DNA of 64,000 bases, taken from contig OW818654.1 of the NCBI GenBank assembly GCA_942492935.1, positions 186,001 to 250,000 of the forward strand, written 5' to 3'. Position numbers and translations under genes: made by a program. A model generated the notes under the pieces. The model was not told the origin of the DNA. It saw only the letters and a program-made list of their open reading frames with translations, and made no database searches. Source of the DNA: JANJUO01 sp942492935 (GTDB lineage: Bacteria; Bacteroidota; Ignavibacteria; Kapaibacteriales; UBA2268). Every line of letters starts with the position of its first letter. The stretch's first letter is position 1. Shown in pieces: positions 52,701-61,344 of this stretch.

Positions 52701-53665
52701 AAGCTGATATTACAGAATATTTTGAAGATAAATTGTTGTGTGCTAATGGTGAATTAAAAGATGTAATGAAGACTGGTTATCCTATCAAATACAGAAGTAT
52801 TGATTGTTATCTCGAAAGCTTTATGGATATTTCACAATTGGTAGAAAAGGAAAAATCATTAAAAGAACTAAATGACAGCTTATACGAAAGTAAAAAATTG
52901 GTTGAAGAAAGTTTATTTGAAAAAAATGTATTGTTAGAAGACATAATTTCAACCAAGGAAAAACTTGAAGAAATTAATTCCGAAAAAGATAAATTCTTCT
53001 CAATTATAGCACACGACTTGAAATCTCCATTTAGTGGATTTCTTGGTCTAACAAAAATTTTAGTTGATGATTTTCAAGACTTATCAATTAATGATATAAA
53101 AGAATTATCTCAATCAATGCAAAATTCGGCAATGAATTTGTATAAACTTTTAGAAAATCTACTTGAATGGTCAAGAATGCAAAGAGGATTGATTAAGTTC
53201 CAACCTGATAGTTGCTTGTTAGATTTTTTGGTTAAACAGATAATTATTGTTCAAAATGATGTATTCAAAAAAAAGGATATTACAATTGTTAATAATATAC
53301 CAAAAGATTTTGTCATAGTTGCCGACCAGTCAATGCTCAATTCAATTCTCAGAAATCTCATTTCAAATGCAATTAAATTTACTTATAGAGGTGGGAAAAT
53401 AGAAATTGGCTCTTCGATAAATACTAACGACAACTCTGCCCTAATTTATGTAAAAGACAATGGCATTGGTATTAATCAAGATGATTTGTCAAAATTATTC
53501 AAAATTGATTCAAAAATATCTCGTCCCGGAACAGAAAATGAACCAAGTACGGGTTTGGGTTTGTTGCTTTGCTATGAATTTGTTGAAAAGCATAATGGTA
53601 AAATTTGGGCGGAAAGTGAAGTTGGTGTTGGGACCACAATGTTTATAAGATTACCTAAGTTGTAA
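49727..53665 (+). CDS. Soluble histidine kinase with eight PAS domains
   Basis: The ATG at 49727 begins a short coiled coil (residues 1-45), followed by eight PAS/PAC units (starting near 50, 165, 285, 412, 545, 670, 800 and 925 in protein numbering). Units 4-6 show the GTWEWNV / YGFWDWNL / DGIWDWNL pattern typical of PAS_3. A second coiled coil leads to HisKA (FFSIIAHDLKSPFSGFLG, phospho-His) and HATPase_c (NLISNAIKF, VKDNGIGI, TGLGLLLCYEFVEKHNGK). No transmembrane or receiver domain is present, so it is cytoplasmic and should phosphorylate a separate regulator. Ligands of the PAS units are unknown. It is unusually long for a soluble kinase. Confidence 0.92.
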   Translation: MNIQSHSIEELQIELQKLKEEHELLKSEFSKIYEESINDKDEIFKIKKNYEDFFNNIDEFLFVLDLEGKIIQTNQTVIERLGFSKNELYGKSVLIVHPIERREEAGRIVSEMLAGKAEFCPVPIVTKSGQQIPVETRVKVGQWNGKPCLYGVTKDISKLRLSEEKFSKIFYLNPAACGLNDLVNNQYVEINSAFTELLGYSAEEVIGKTAIELGILSEEAKVNILKYSDSNGKVSNVETTLIAKDGSIKHILISAENIYIQNQKFRFTIVNDITELTQSNEALRKSEFKYKGLFDTLPIGVTLADEKGQIIESNAAATNILGLNIEEQTKRQIDGVEWAIIRHNGTIMPQEEYASVIALKENRTVTNIEMGVIKSSDNIAWLSVNASPIEGLGVIITYQDISERVNSQKELLEERQRLAGIIEGTNVGTWEWNVKTGNTIFNERWANIIGYTLDEISPTSIETWMKFAHPDDLIESNKLIMKHFNGELDYYEFESRMLHKNGYWKWVLDRGRVSEWDEKGVPVLMSGTHQDITERKIAEEILLETQRRLELVLEAGDYGFWDWNLISNDTYFSPVYYTMLGYEFQELPNHFETFDKLLHPDDKIRVMPIIEKAIKNGENYEVEFRLICKNGSYKWISGKGKGYFNDDSGKPYRAVGIHIDIDAKKKAQEELIYQKEQFELAVNGTNDGIWDWNLLTNELFLSKRWKEILGYEDFELNNEFLTFDSLLFEEDVPVVNDYVSRYLSGEIEKYQIEFRMKHKNGSLVWILAKGEALRDENGLPYRMAGSHSDITKRKQAETNLLLSEKKYRTIFENVQDIFFQIDPDGIIIEISPSIERYSGFTRESLLGMPVQSVYQNPEDRYEVIRELQLNGEISDFELNLKNRNGHLIIVSLNAHLWKDINGNVIGIEGSLRDISQRKRFENELKENEQYLKAVFNVVGSGIVIVNANDNKILDINKAAIDMIGTSQEEIIGKECKLFFENKEKLYCPIDGKADITEYFEDKLLCANGELKDVMKTGYPIKYRSIDCYLESFMDISQLVEKEKSLKELNDSLYESKKLVEESLFEKNVLLEDIISTKEKLEEINSEKDKFFSIIAHDLKSPFSGFLGLTKILVDDFQDLSINDIKELSQSMQNSAMNLYKLLENLLEWSRMQRGLIKFQPDSCLLDFLVKQIIIVQNDVFKKKDITIVNNIPKDFVIVADQSMLNSILRNLISNAIKFTYRGGKIEIGSSINTNDNSALIYVKDNGIGINQDDLSKLFKIDSKISRPGTENEPSTGLGLLLCYEFVEKHNGKIWAESEVGVGTTMFIRLPKL

Positions 53666-53974
53666 TTAAAATATATGTATGAGATATTGTATTTTTATCT
53701 CGTGGAGTTTATATTATAATCCTAAGTATGAGTTGAATTATTGTTGTACCATCGCCCAAAATTCGTATCCATCTATACACTCTCCACTTCGACACTTCGA
53801 CACGCTCAGTGCAACGCAAGCTCAGTGCTACGCTTTGTCCCCTCTTTTTTGAGGGGAAATTTTGAGTTCTTTTTTCACATATTGCAAACATTTAAGATTG
53901 ATAGGATTTTGAAGGATAATTGAACAAATTTCATTCACTCATTTAATTATAACTTGTATTAATAGTTAAATGAT
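53666..53974. other. Intergenic region with repeat-like sequence
   Basis: Between convergent genes, 53785-53895 carries a block with GACACTTCGACACGCTCAGT and a CCCCTCTTTTTTGAGGGG hairpin (53839-53856), of the type seen as dispersed repeats in related genomes. No gene was seen. Confidence 0.5.
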
Positions 53975-54790
53975 TTATAATATTTTATCTTCATCAAGTA
54001 TCATATATACTTCATTATCTTTTTTTGCTATGCCTTTGATAAATTCCTTATTTGTAATAATTTTGGGATGTTCAATTTCTTCAAATTCAATCTGAGCAAT
54101 GCTTATTACCTTGTCAGCAGAAAATGCGAATAGCTCATCATTTTTTTCGAAAATCACTCCAATTTCTCTATTTGATTCAGTCAATATTGAGCCAATGTTG
54201 TCAAATAAATCAATAATAGTTCTCAGTTCACTGTTTTTGGTATCATTAATTAACTTTTTTGCTAATTTAACATCATTTCTACTTATAAAATCTTTAACTT
54301 TATCTGCAATGCTATGAATTGTTCTATGTGGGTGGTCAAATTGAGCCAAATAGATTGCCATACTAATATTTTCAGCTTTGTAACTATGGTACCATTTACC
54401 AAAAGCACATTGAGTTGGGTCGTTTGTAAGGCGAAATGTTCTATCCTCGTCAACCGAAGCAACAAGTTCATTTACCCAATCAATATGGTCTTGCTTTCTT
54501 TGCTGAAGCATTTTCATAAATTCATTATTTTCTTCAATTATGGAAGGGTATTTAAGTTTTTTTCTTAAATCAATTACCTTTATGATATTTTTTCGTAATT
54601 TTATTATTCCCCTTTCATAAGGCAAACTTTCAGGCACGCTAACTACTTCAGGTAATAGAATGATTTCTTTAATATTTGAAATACTAAAGGCATATTTAGC
54701 TTTGAAAACTTCAACAATTAGATATTTGCTTATAGTTTCTAAAAAATCTTCAGCTAAAAACTCCTGATTTTCAAAATTATTATTTCCCAT
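53975..54790 (-). CDS. CheW-like protein interrupted by a zinc-binding CZB domain
   Basis: The 271-residue protein has a CheW-type beta structure at each end (about residues 20-80: ISKYLIVEVFKAKYAFSISN, VVSVPESLPYERGIIKLR; and about 205-271: FDNIGSILTE onwards, VIFEKNDELFAFSADKV). In between lies a CZB domain with the zinc ligands in order: His in KQDHIDWVNEL, Cys in CAFGKWYHSY and His in FDHPHRTIHS. CZB modules normally sit at the end of chemoreceptors and sense zinc or hypochlorous acid. Here the module is inserted into a scaffold protein, which suggests zinc- or redox-sensitive coupling of a chemotaxis-like array. No other chemotaxis gene is in the window. Confidence 0.85.
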   Translation of the reverse strand: MGNNNFENQEFLAEDFLETISKYLIVEVFKAKYAFSISNIKEIILLPEVVSVPESLPYERGIIKLRKNIIKVIDLRKKLKYPSIIEENNEFMKMLQQRKQDHIDWVNELVASVDEDRTFRLTNDPTQCAFGKWYHSYKAENISMAIYLAQFDHPHRTIHSIADKVKDFISRNDVKLAKKLINDTKNSELRTIIDLFDNIGSILTESNREIGVIFEKNDELFAFSADKVISIAQIEFEEIEHPKIITNKEFIKGIAKKDNEVYMILDEDKIL

Positions 54791-54910
54791 ATTTTTTTAT
54801 CTTAATTAATAAAAAAAACTAATATACTAAAAAAAAATTCTTTGCTATAATAAAATTTTATTTTAAATTATATTTTTTTGATAAATTTTAATTAATTTTT
54901 TGGGGTTTTA

Positions 54911-55939
54911 ATGAAAGCTGTTATTATTAACGAACATGGTTCAAGCGATGTCTTGAAATATATTGAAAATTATGACGAACCGAAATATGATGAAAATTCT
55001 GTTCTAATTAACATAAAAAATACAAGTTTAAATAGAATTGATACTGTGATAAGGAAGGGTTATCCAATGCTTAAGTTGTCCTTTCCGCATATAATTGGTG
55101 GAGATATTGCAGGAATTGTAGCTGGTGTTGGCAGTAATGTCAAAGATATTTCAATTGGCGAGCGAGTTGTGGGTTACCCAATTTTATTACCGCCTTCCAG
55201 AGATGAAAAATTTGGCGATGATACTTTTTTAAATGATGGATGGCAGTTTTTTGGAATGATGCGAAATGGTTCTTACGCAGAATATATTTCTGTGCCAGCT
55301 GAAAATGTTGTTAAAATACCTGATTCGCTATCATTTGAAGATGCAGCTTCGTTGCCTATTGCTGGAATTACTGCTCATCACGCAGTTCATAAAGTCGGAC
55401 AAATAAAATCAGGAGATACTTTTTTCTTATGGGGTGGTGCAAGTGGTCTGGGTACATTTGCTATACAACTTGCAAAAAAAGCTGGAGCAAAAGTAATTGC
55501 TACTGTCGGAAAAAACAATAAGAAAGATGCATTATTGGGATTGGGTGCAGATTATGTATTTAATCATTACGAAGATGATGTTGTGGCTGAAGTCAAAAAA
55601 ATATATCCTAAAGGAATAGATTCTGTACTTGATTTTGTCGGTCCTGCTACATTTGACAAGAGTTTTGCAATGGTACGCAAAGCTGGGAAAATAATGTTCT
55701 GCGGTATGATGACCGGTATGGAAGTAAAATTAAACATTCAACAAACATATTTCAGACATTTGAGTTTGCTTGGGCTTTATCTTGGTTCAATAGCTGAATT
55801 TAAAGATTTGATTAAACTTGCTGCCGATGGAACAATCAAACCACATATTCACGAAACATTTGAATTAAAAGATGCTTCCAAAGCTCATAACTTGTTAGAA
55901 AGCGGAGATTGTACAGGAAAAATTGTTTTGAGTATATAA
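54911..55939 (+). CDS. Zinc-independent medium-chain dehydrogenase (quinone oxidoreductase-like)
   Basis: The 342-residue protein has the MDR fold: an N-terminal GroES-like domain (NTSLNRIDTVIRKG, HIIGGDIAGIVAGVG) and a Rossmann domain (GGASGLGTFAIQLAKKAGAK). The catalytic zinc Cys of alcohol dehydrogenases is absent (NRID in its place), pointing to an NADPH-quinone or enal reductase type. The substrate is unknown. It is a single gene with its promoter region shared with the divergent CheW/CZB gene (120 bases). Confidence 0.9.
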   Translation: MKAVIINEHGSSDVLKYIENYDEPKYDENSVLINIKNTSLNRIDTVIRKGYPMLKLSFPHIIGGDIAGIVAGVGSNVKDISIGERVVGYPILLPPSRDEKFGDDTFLNDGWQFFGMMRNGSYAEYISVPAENVVKIPDSLSFEDAASLPIAGITAHHAVHKVGQIKSGDTFFLWGGASGLGTFAIQLAKKAGAKVIATVGKNNKKDALLGLGADYVFNHYEDDVVAEVKKIYPKGIDSVLDFVGPATFDKSFAMVRKAGKIMFCGMMTGMEVKLNIQQTYFRHLSLLGLYLGSIAEFKDLIKLAADGTIKPHIHETFELKDASKAHNLLESGDCTGKIVLSI

Positions 55940-55994
55940 ATAGCATATTGCAAAACTCTGTCACTCCGCACTTGATGAGGAATCTAATATATGC

Positions 55995-56027
55995 AGATGT
56001 CCTACACTTTGGAAGTGTAGGACATCT
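55995..56027 (+). terminator. Perfect 15-bp hairpin after the oxidoreductase gene
   Basis: AGATGTCCTACACTT pairs with AAGTGTAGGACATCT around a three-base loop and is followed by TGTTTTTA. It starts 55 bases after the stop codon. It could act as the terminator or be a dispersed palindrome. Confidence 0.6.
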
Positions 56028-56200
56028 TGTTTTTAAAAATGACATATAGTGTATAGATTCTGAAAAAAGTTCAGAATGACAAGGAAAATAAAGGCAACAA
56101 AGGGCTAAAGAGGCTGTGTGAAAAGTCAAAATAGATAATTAATGATATTTTCTTGCTCAATGGAGTTTTTACAGATAGTAAATTATGAAACATCTTCGGC

Positions 56201-56679
56201 TTAATGGACAAAATTAATGCTGATATCGATGTAAATCAATAATTTTATTAGATTTGCAGTATTTGAAAATATATGAATAAAAATTGTGTTTTTAAAGTGG
56301 TTCAAAAATCACTAAAAAGAATGGATTTGTAGGCAAAAATCATCGTTATAAATGACATAAATGTGGCAAACAGTTTCTATCAATTATCAGAATTGATAAG
56401 AATATATGGAAGAGAAAATTTATAAATGAGTTTTTGAAGGCATGAGTTTGAAAAAAATATCAAAGGACCTTTGTTAAGAAGTTCCTTCGTTTTAGACATT
56501 TTTTGTCAAACGCTGATTATTCCTGGCAGGTTGCTCTCCAGCAGAGCCAGCTTCCGCTTCATCAGATTTTACAAAATTATTACTTATTTTTATATATGCA
56601 AAATTGCCTAAAAATTTATAGCATTAATTTTGTCCATTAGGAGAGATGATCCCTATAATAGCATTAATTTTGTCCATTA
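56201..56679 (+). mobile_element. Degenerate insertion-sequence remnant with terminal inverted repeats
   Basis: The left end TTAATGGACAAAATTAATGC (56201-56220) is repeated inverted at 56621-56639 and again at 56661-56679 (GCATTAATTTTGTCCATTA). Between them lies a broken transposase N-terminus (56281-56475). The remaining IS body is missing, so it is a deletion derivative that cannot move by itself. Confidence 0.75.
56281..56475 (+). pseudogene. Fragment of a zinc-finger transposase
   Basis: One frame reads SGSKITKKNGFVGKNHRYK, stop, HKCGKQFLSIIRIDKNIW, KRKFINEFLKA; after a frameshift it reads GMSLKKISKDLC then stop. This is the N-terminal zinc-ribbon and helix-turn-helix part of IS1- or IS1595-type transposases (pattern CxxCGS...KNG...RYKCxxCGKQF). 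At least two stops and one frameshift, plus loss of the catalytic domain, show it is dead. Confidence 0.75.
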
Positions 56680-56721
56680 CTCCGATAATTTCAATATTGA
56701 TATATCAATAGACTGTTAAAT

Positions 56722-56900
56722 TTTCACGTAGTGATTGAATTTTGGTAACAAGTGAATTGCTACTTGATTCTTTATAACGTAGTGATTAAATTATGGTCAA
56801 ATTTTGTAATTTATTGAGTTACTATAATATATAATCACAATGTGATAAATAAAGTTTTGATTAATACGTGTTACCATAATGAAATCACTACATGATAATT
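56722..56900. repeat. CACGTAGTGATT nested inverted-repeat element, copy 2
   Basis: The outer arms are TTTCACGTAGTGATTGAAT with TTTGGTAACAAG, and CGTGTTACCATAATG with AAATCACTACATGATAA. The inner arms are AACGTAGTGATTAAATTATG and TTACTATAATATATAATCAC. Copy 1 lies at 27811-27957. The base pairing is less perfect here, suggesting an older copy. Confidence 0.75.
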
Positions 56901-56965
56901 TAGTAAGATGTAGGAATTGTTATCATTAAAGTACTATCAAAATAAACATACCAGTTACAATCAAA

Positions 56966-57313
56966 TCAATAATTCTGACCTTCGGCTATTAATTTGCTTC
57001 TCTTTTTTTCTATTCTTGTTAATTTATCTTTTGTAGCTTTGCCGAGGTTTATGGATTTGCTGTTGCAATAATTCATTAATGCTATTAATACATCTGCCGC
57101 TTCATCCTCAAATCTTTCTTTTTCAATTTCTTTCCCTTTCCATGCTTTCTTTTCTAAATTAGCAAGCTCCCCTGCTTCTCCATTCAATTCTAAGCAAAAA
57201 AATTCAGGAGTGCGTTGGGTAAAGCACTCCTTTTGATAATCATCGAATTTTATTTGAACATTAGTAACAGAATTTTCAATTATTTCAATCAATTCTGTAT
57301 ATGTTGTTTCCAT
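56966..57313 (-). CDS. MazG-like nucleotide pyrophosphohydrolase
   Basis: The 115-residue all-helical protein has the MazG metal motif: LNGEAGELANLEKKAWKG (ExxE part) and then ERFEDEAADVLIALMNYC (ExxD part). The family hydrolyses nucleoside triphosphates to monophosphates and pyrophosphate, cleaning aberrant nucleotides. A single-domain form like this can also occur in phages or integron-like regions. It follows the response regulator gene by 3 bases on the same strand, so both are probably co-transcribed. Confidence 0.88.
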   Translation of the reverse strand: METTYTELIEIIENSVTNVQIKFDDYQKECFTQRTPEFFCLELNGEAGELANLEKKAWKGKEIEKERFEDEAADVLIALMNYCNSKSINLGKATKDKLTRIEKKRSKLIAEGQNY

Positions 57314-57316
57314 ATT

Positions 57317-57997
57317 TTATAACTCGCCTGCTTCTCTCATTCTATAACCAACACCACGAATTGATTGAATCAACTGCATAGTTTCATCTTTGTCAATTTT
57401 TGAGCGTAATCTTTTTACATAAACATCAATAATATTAGATTCTGGGTCAAAATTGTGTTTCCAAACATGCTGTGTAATTGTACTTCTGCTTAAAATTCTG
57501 TTCTTATTTCTCATCAAGTACTCTAATAAAGCATATTCTTTGGTTGTAAGTTCGATTTCTTTGCCTTGTCTAAATGCAAGATGTGAAATAGTGTCCAATA
57601 ATAAATCGCCACATTTCAATTTTGTAGATTTATCAGGGCTTGACCTTCTCAAAATAGAGCGTAATCTTGCTGCTAATTCCTCGAATGAAAAAGGTTTTGG
57701 CAAATAATCGTCAGCTCCCAAATCCAAACCTACCACTCTGTCGTCTGTTGTACTACGTGCTGTTAGCATTAATACTGGTATTGAAACACCAGCATCTCTC
57801 AGTTCTTTCAATATTGTAAAACCATCTTTACCCGGTAGCATTACATCAAGCAAAATGGCGTCAAAGTGATTGTTCATCGCCATCTCAAAACCGGTTTGAC
57901 CATCATAAGCAGTTTCAACTATGTACCTTTCTTCTTCCAAACCGTGCTTAATAAAATTTGCCACTTTACGTTCATCTTCAATTACTAATATTCTCAT
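57317..57997 (-). CDS. OmpR/PhoB-family response regulator
   Basis: The 226-residue protein has a receiver domain (ILVIEDERKVANF with the acidic pair, DAILLDVMLPGKDGF with the phosphorylated Asp, LMLTARSTTDD, ADDYLPKPFSFEEL with the conserved Lys) and a C-terminal winged helix (ELTTKEYALLEYLMRNKN, then NIIDVYVKRLRSKIDKD and IRGVGYRM). It should bind DNA when phosphorylated. No sensor kinase gene adjoins; its partner is unknown. Confidence 0.95.
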   Translation of the reverse strand: MRILVIEDERKVANFIKHGLEEERYIVETAYDGQTGFEMAMNNHFDAILLDVMLPGKDGFTILKELRDAGVSIPVLMLTARSTTDDRVVGLDLGADDYLPKPFSFEELAARLRSILRRSSPDKSTKLKCGDLLLDTISHLAFRQGKEIELTTKEYALLEYLMRNKNRILSRSTITQHVWKHNFDPESNIIDVYVKRLRSKIDKDETMQLIQSIRGVGYRMREAGEL

Positions 57998-58026
57998 TTA
58001 TGTCTCCATATATATTATTAATTTAT

Positions 58027-60993
58027 TTATTTTCTCACAAAAACAGGATAAATCTCTCTAATTCCATTCGATAATTCAAGTGATATATAATACATTCCAT
58101 TTGCCACAAAAGAGCCATCTGGTCTCCTTCCATCCCATTCATCTCCATAAGCTATTCCAGGTAATCTTGATACATTAGTTACTGGTTGCGAAACAATTCT
58201 ATCACCAGCATCAAAAATTTTGATTGTAACAGTTGTTTCTTCTGGTACAGAATAAACAATTGTAAGCATTTCACTTGATGGTCTGAATGGATTTGGCGAT
58301 ACAGTGCTAATATATTTTGGTTTAATATCATATAAAACAGTATCTGTTCTTACGCATGTATTTTCACAACAGAATCTAACTATAACTGTATCTCTAATAT
58401 TCAACGGAGGTTCCCATCTAAAACTACCATCAGTAACAGGTACATTTCCTATTTCAAAAAATTCACTTCCACCATCAGTAGAAACAGCTATTGATAAATT
58501 AGTACAATTTAAATTATCTATATCTGAAGAATTCCAATAAAACTCACGCGTTGGATTTGCTGTAAATGTAGTATCAAAATTTACAGGAAATTTTTCGGGT
58601 ATATAAATAACTCTGACATCTTTTAAAGTATCTGCAAATCTGTCTTTGAATGCAATTATATTAAAACTAATGTAATTCGATTTATCAGGTGGGTTGCAAG
58701 AAAAGTAATTATTTATACAAGGAATTGTTCCGGTCAAATTATATGTCAAATCATAATTTACAGTATCAATTGCAATTCTTTGATATGTAACTGAATCAAT
58801 ATATAATTCGAGAGCAACACTATCAGCACATGAAGTAATTCCAGAAATTTTTATTTCACTACCAGCACTAAATACTGAATTTGTAAATCCATCAAAAGAA
58901 ACTAATGGTGGTCTAAACATCAAAACAGTTGTTGTATCGAATAATTTTGTTGATGTCTGGGCGCCCTCAATTACAAATTTTCCTGTTTTCCCAATCAAAA
59001 ATTCATCAATAAGTATTGAATATGAAACTGTATCAAGATTATTTGGAATATTGGTATAAAGCAAAGTATCTTGTCCAATCAAAGGTATTCCATTTAAATA
59101 TGGCTGAAATCTTATATTTACTTTATTGTTGCTATAAATAATATTCAACCATTTAATTGTCAAAGAATCTCCAGCACAATATTCTCTCATAAAATATTCT
59201 GAGCTTTTTGGAGAAATTACGGCAAGTGATTTTGAAATTATAGAGCCGATAATATATGTAGAGTCATAAGTCGTTACTACAATATCATTTTTCCCATCAC
59301 CTTCCAAATCTGAAACTGAAATGTGTGATATGGTCTGTCCAAAGAAATTATGTGAAAATAAGGTATCAAATGGCTGACCTGAACGGAATTTCTCATTACT
59401 GTAATCTTTTAATCTTACAACCATGATTTTGCCACCATCTACTAAAACTATTTCATCTTTTTCATCACTTGCTCCATCAAGGTCATTTACTGCCGCTACC
59501 CAGCCATTAATTCTATGTGAGCAAATTGTATCTAATTGATACAAAAAATCACCTGCTGGTGTTGGCTTTATAACTTCAGGACCAGTATAATATCTCATTA
59601 CATACAATCTGCTACCCGGATAAATAAAATCTCTGGAGGTTTGAGTTATAATTAATTCATTTCCTGTATTATTAGGATAGCTTTCGCCCCAAGAATTATC
59701 ACTTATACCATCAACATTACCTATTGCAACAGACCAATAATGATTTGAATTGCCAATAAAAGGAGGATTATTGAATAAATTAATATCAGTCAATTGAGTG
59801 CCATCTGGAGAATACAAGTGTAATTTTGAGATACCATCAGAACCTTCAACACCGCTATATTCTTCAGCAACAAGAATAAATCCACGTTGTCCTGACCAAC
59901 TATCAGTTATATCAACATAATATGGTCTAATCAAAGGTCTTGTTTCATTATTCTGTGGAATAAAGGGGATAGGCGAAAATAATGGTGCTATTGTAGATGA
60001 ATTTGAACGTAAACCAACAAGATTTGCCCAATCCGCAAAGGTATCAAGGGGGTCTCCATTCAAATAAGATGTAATTGCAAGACTTTCGAAATTTGAATCA
60101 ATATCTGCAGTTGTTGGAAAGTTGGGTAATAATATTGAACAATCACCCGCACCGGCATCAAAAACTGAAGGTTGCCCATTGTTTACTTCAGGACCAATGA
60201 TTGCTCTATAATCTCTCATATCAGCAATATCAGGCAAAGGATATGATGAAGAATTTTTCTCATCATAAAATGATGCTAAGCCCCTGAAAAAAGGTGGGTC
60301 AATAGGGAATTTGTCCATAACTTTAGGTTGAGACATATTTACCGTAGCATAAACCATCAAATTTCCATTGACTAATTTACCATATATCGGCTTTACACTT
60401 GCAAATATATTAGGAGCAAAATCACTTAAATTTATTGCCAAACTTTTGACTGGAATGATTGAATCCGTCAAATTTTGATAACCAAAAACATAACTATATG
60501 CAAGACTGTCCTTATTGTTGGGATTTCTAACTTCAGCTGTTGAAAGCCCCATCACCATTGGCACTGTGGAATAATTTTTTACATCAAAAGTAGTAGTATC
60601 AATCAAACAAGAAATTCCATTTATCGAAGCAAAACCTTCAACAAACTCAATAGGAAATCTTGCTTTCTTGAGCAATGTTCCTGTACCGCCAATTATGACT
60701 AAATCTTCACCCATTACAGCCGCAATTTCATTTGGAGCATAAGGAAAATTAAACAAATTTGGATTGGAAACAATATTACCAATCAATGGTCTAACATCAC
60801 CCGAAATAAATGGCGTAGACCATTTTATAATCATTGAATCAATTATCTGTGGTTCAGAAGCTTTTTGAATATATCGCGTAGCTTCCATATTTCCATCAGG
60901 ATAGAGCCAGTTAGCAGGACTCGAATTTTGTGAAAATAATGAATAATTGCAAGCTATTGCAATAAATGCAAAAGCTATTATATTTAGTTTCAT
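58027..60993 (-). CDS. Large secreted protein with FG-GAP-like region and C-terminal sorting/FlgD-like domain
   Basis: From the ATG at 60993 a signal peptide (MKLNIIAFAFIAIACNYSLF) leads a 988-residue protein; ATGs at 61017 and 61047 would lengthen it. The middle contains FG-GAP/VCBS-like pieces (IGNVDGISDNSWGESYPNN, VSDLEGDGKNDIVVTTYD, VNDLDGASDEKDEIVLVDG) typical of beta-propellers. Later Ig-like stretches lead to TVSPNPFRPSSEMLTIVYSV and GYEWDGR-type FlgD-like Ig elements ending REIYPVFVRK, a form of C-terminal sorting domain found in this group. It is expected at the cell surface; partners are unknown. The response regulator gene starts 29 bases after its stop codon. Confidence 0.85.
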   Translation of the reverse strand: MKLNIIAFAFIAIACNYSLFSQNSSPANWLYPDGNMEATRYIQKASEPQIIDSMIIKWSTPFISGDVRPLIGNIVSNPNLFNFPYAPNEIAAVMGEDLVIIGGTGTLLKKARFPIEFVEGFASINGISCLIDTTTFDVKNYSTVPMVMGLSTAEVRNPNNKDSLAYSYVFGYQNLTDSIIPVKSLAINLSDFAPNIFASVKPIYGKLVNGNLMVYATVNMSQPKVMDKFPIDPPFFRGLASFYDEKNSSSYPLPDIADMRDYRAIIGPEVNNGQPSVFDAGAGDCSILLPNFPTTADIDSNFESLAITSYLNGDPLDTFADWANLVGLRSNSSTIAPLFSPIPFIPQNNETRPLIRPYYVDITDSWSGQRGFILVAEEYSGVEGSDGISKLHLYSPDGTQLTDINLFNNPPFIGNSNHYWSVAIGNVDGISDNSWGESYPNNTGNELIITQTSRDFIYPGSRLYVMRYYTGPEVIKPTPAGDFLYQLDTICSHRINGWVAAVNDLDGASDEKDEIVLVDGGKIMVVRLKDYSNEKFRSGQPFDTLFSHNFFGQTISHISVSDLEGDGKNDIVVTTYDSTYIIGSIISKSLAVISPKSSEYFMREYCAGDSLTIKWLNIIYSNNKVNIRFQPYLNGIPLIGQDTLLYTNIPNNLDTVSYSILIDEFLIGKTGKFVIEGAQTSTKLFDTTTVLMFRPPLVSFDGFTNSVFSAGSEIKISGITSCADSVALELYIDSVTYQRIAIDTVNYDLTYNLTGTIPCINNYFSCNPPDKSNYISFNIIAFKDRFADTLKDVRVIYIPEKFPVNFDTTFTANPTREFYWNSSDIDNLNCTNLSIAVSTDGGSEFFEIGNVPVTDGSFRWEPPLNIRDTVIVRFCCENTCVRTDTVLYDIKPKYISTVSPNPFRPSSEMLTIVYSVPEETTVTIKIFDAGDRIVSQPVTNVSRLPGIAYGDEWDGRRPDGSFVANGMYYISLELSNGIREIYPVFVRK

Positions 60994-61344
60994 ATTGCCT
61001 TTTTTCACTACTTTCATAATTTCAAAAAGTTTCTTTAAGCTTTTCATTTTTTAACTTTTAAAAGTAACTAATTTAATTCAAATTTCATAATTATTTCATA
61101 AAAATAAGAAAAAAAATTCATTTTTCTATTATATGAAAATATATTAATTCATAAATTGCACCAAAATTATTAATTTAGGTACAATTCAATTATACATAGC
61201 ATAAATTGTACCAAATTTAATAATGGCAATTAGTAATTATTTCGTTGCTATTCAGCCAGTATAAATATATTTGATTTCCATATTTAATGAAAGGTAACCA
61301 ATCAGCCACTTATAGAATATTTAGAATTTTTGTTCATTTTTTAA

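Larger units (their letters stand above)
55940..56965. other. 1-kb gene-free region with hairpin, IS remnant and inverted repeats
   Basis: Contents in order: a perfect hairpin (55995-56027), an IS-like remnant bounded by inverted repeats (56201-56679), and a CACGTAGTGATT repeat element (56722-56900). No intact gene was seen. Confidence 0.65.

Noticed and set aside
55836..56129. 97-residue open frame on the minus strand after the oxidoreductase
   Set aside because: It covers the 15-bp hairpin and repeat-like DNA and partly overlaps the oxidoreductase coding region; no domain is visible.
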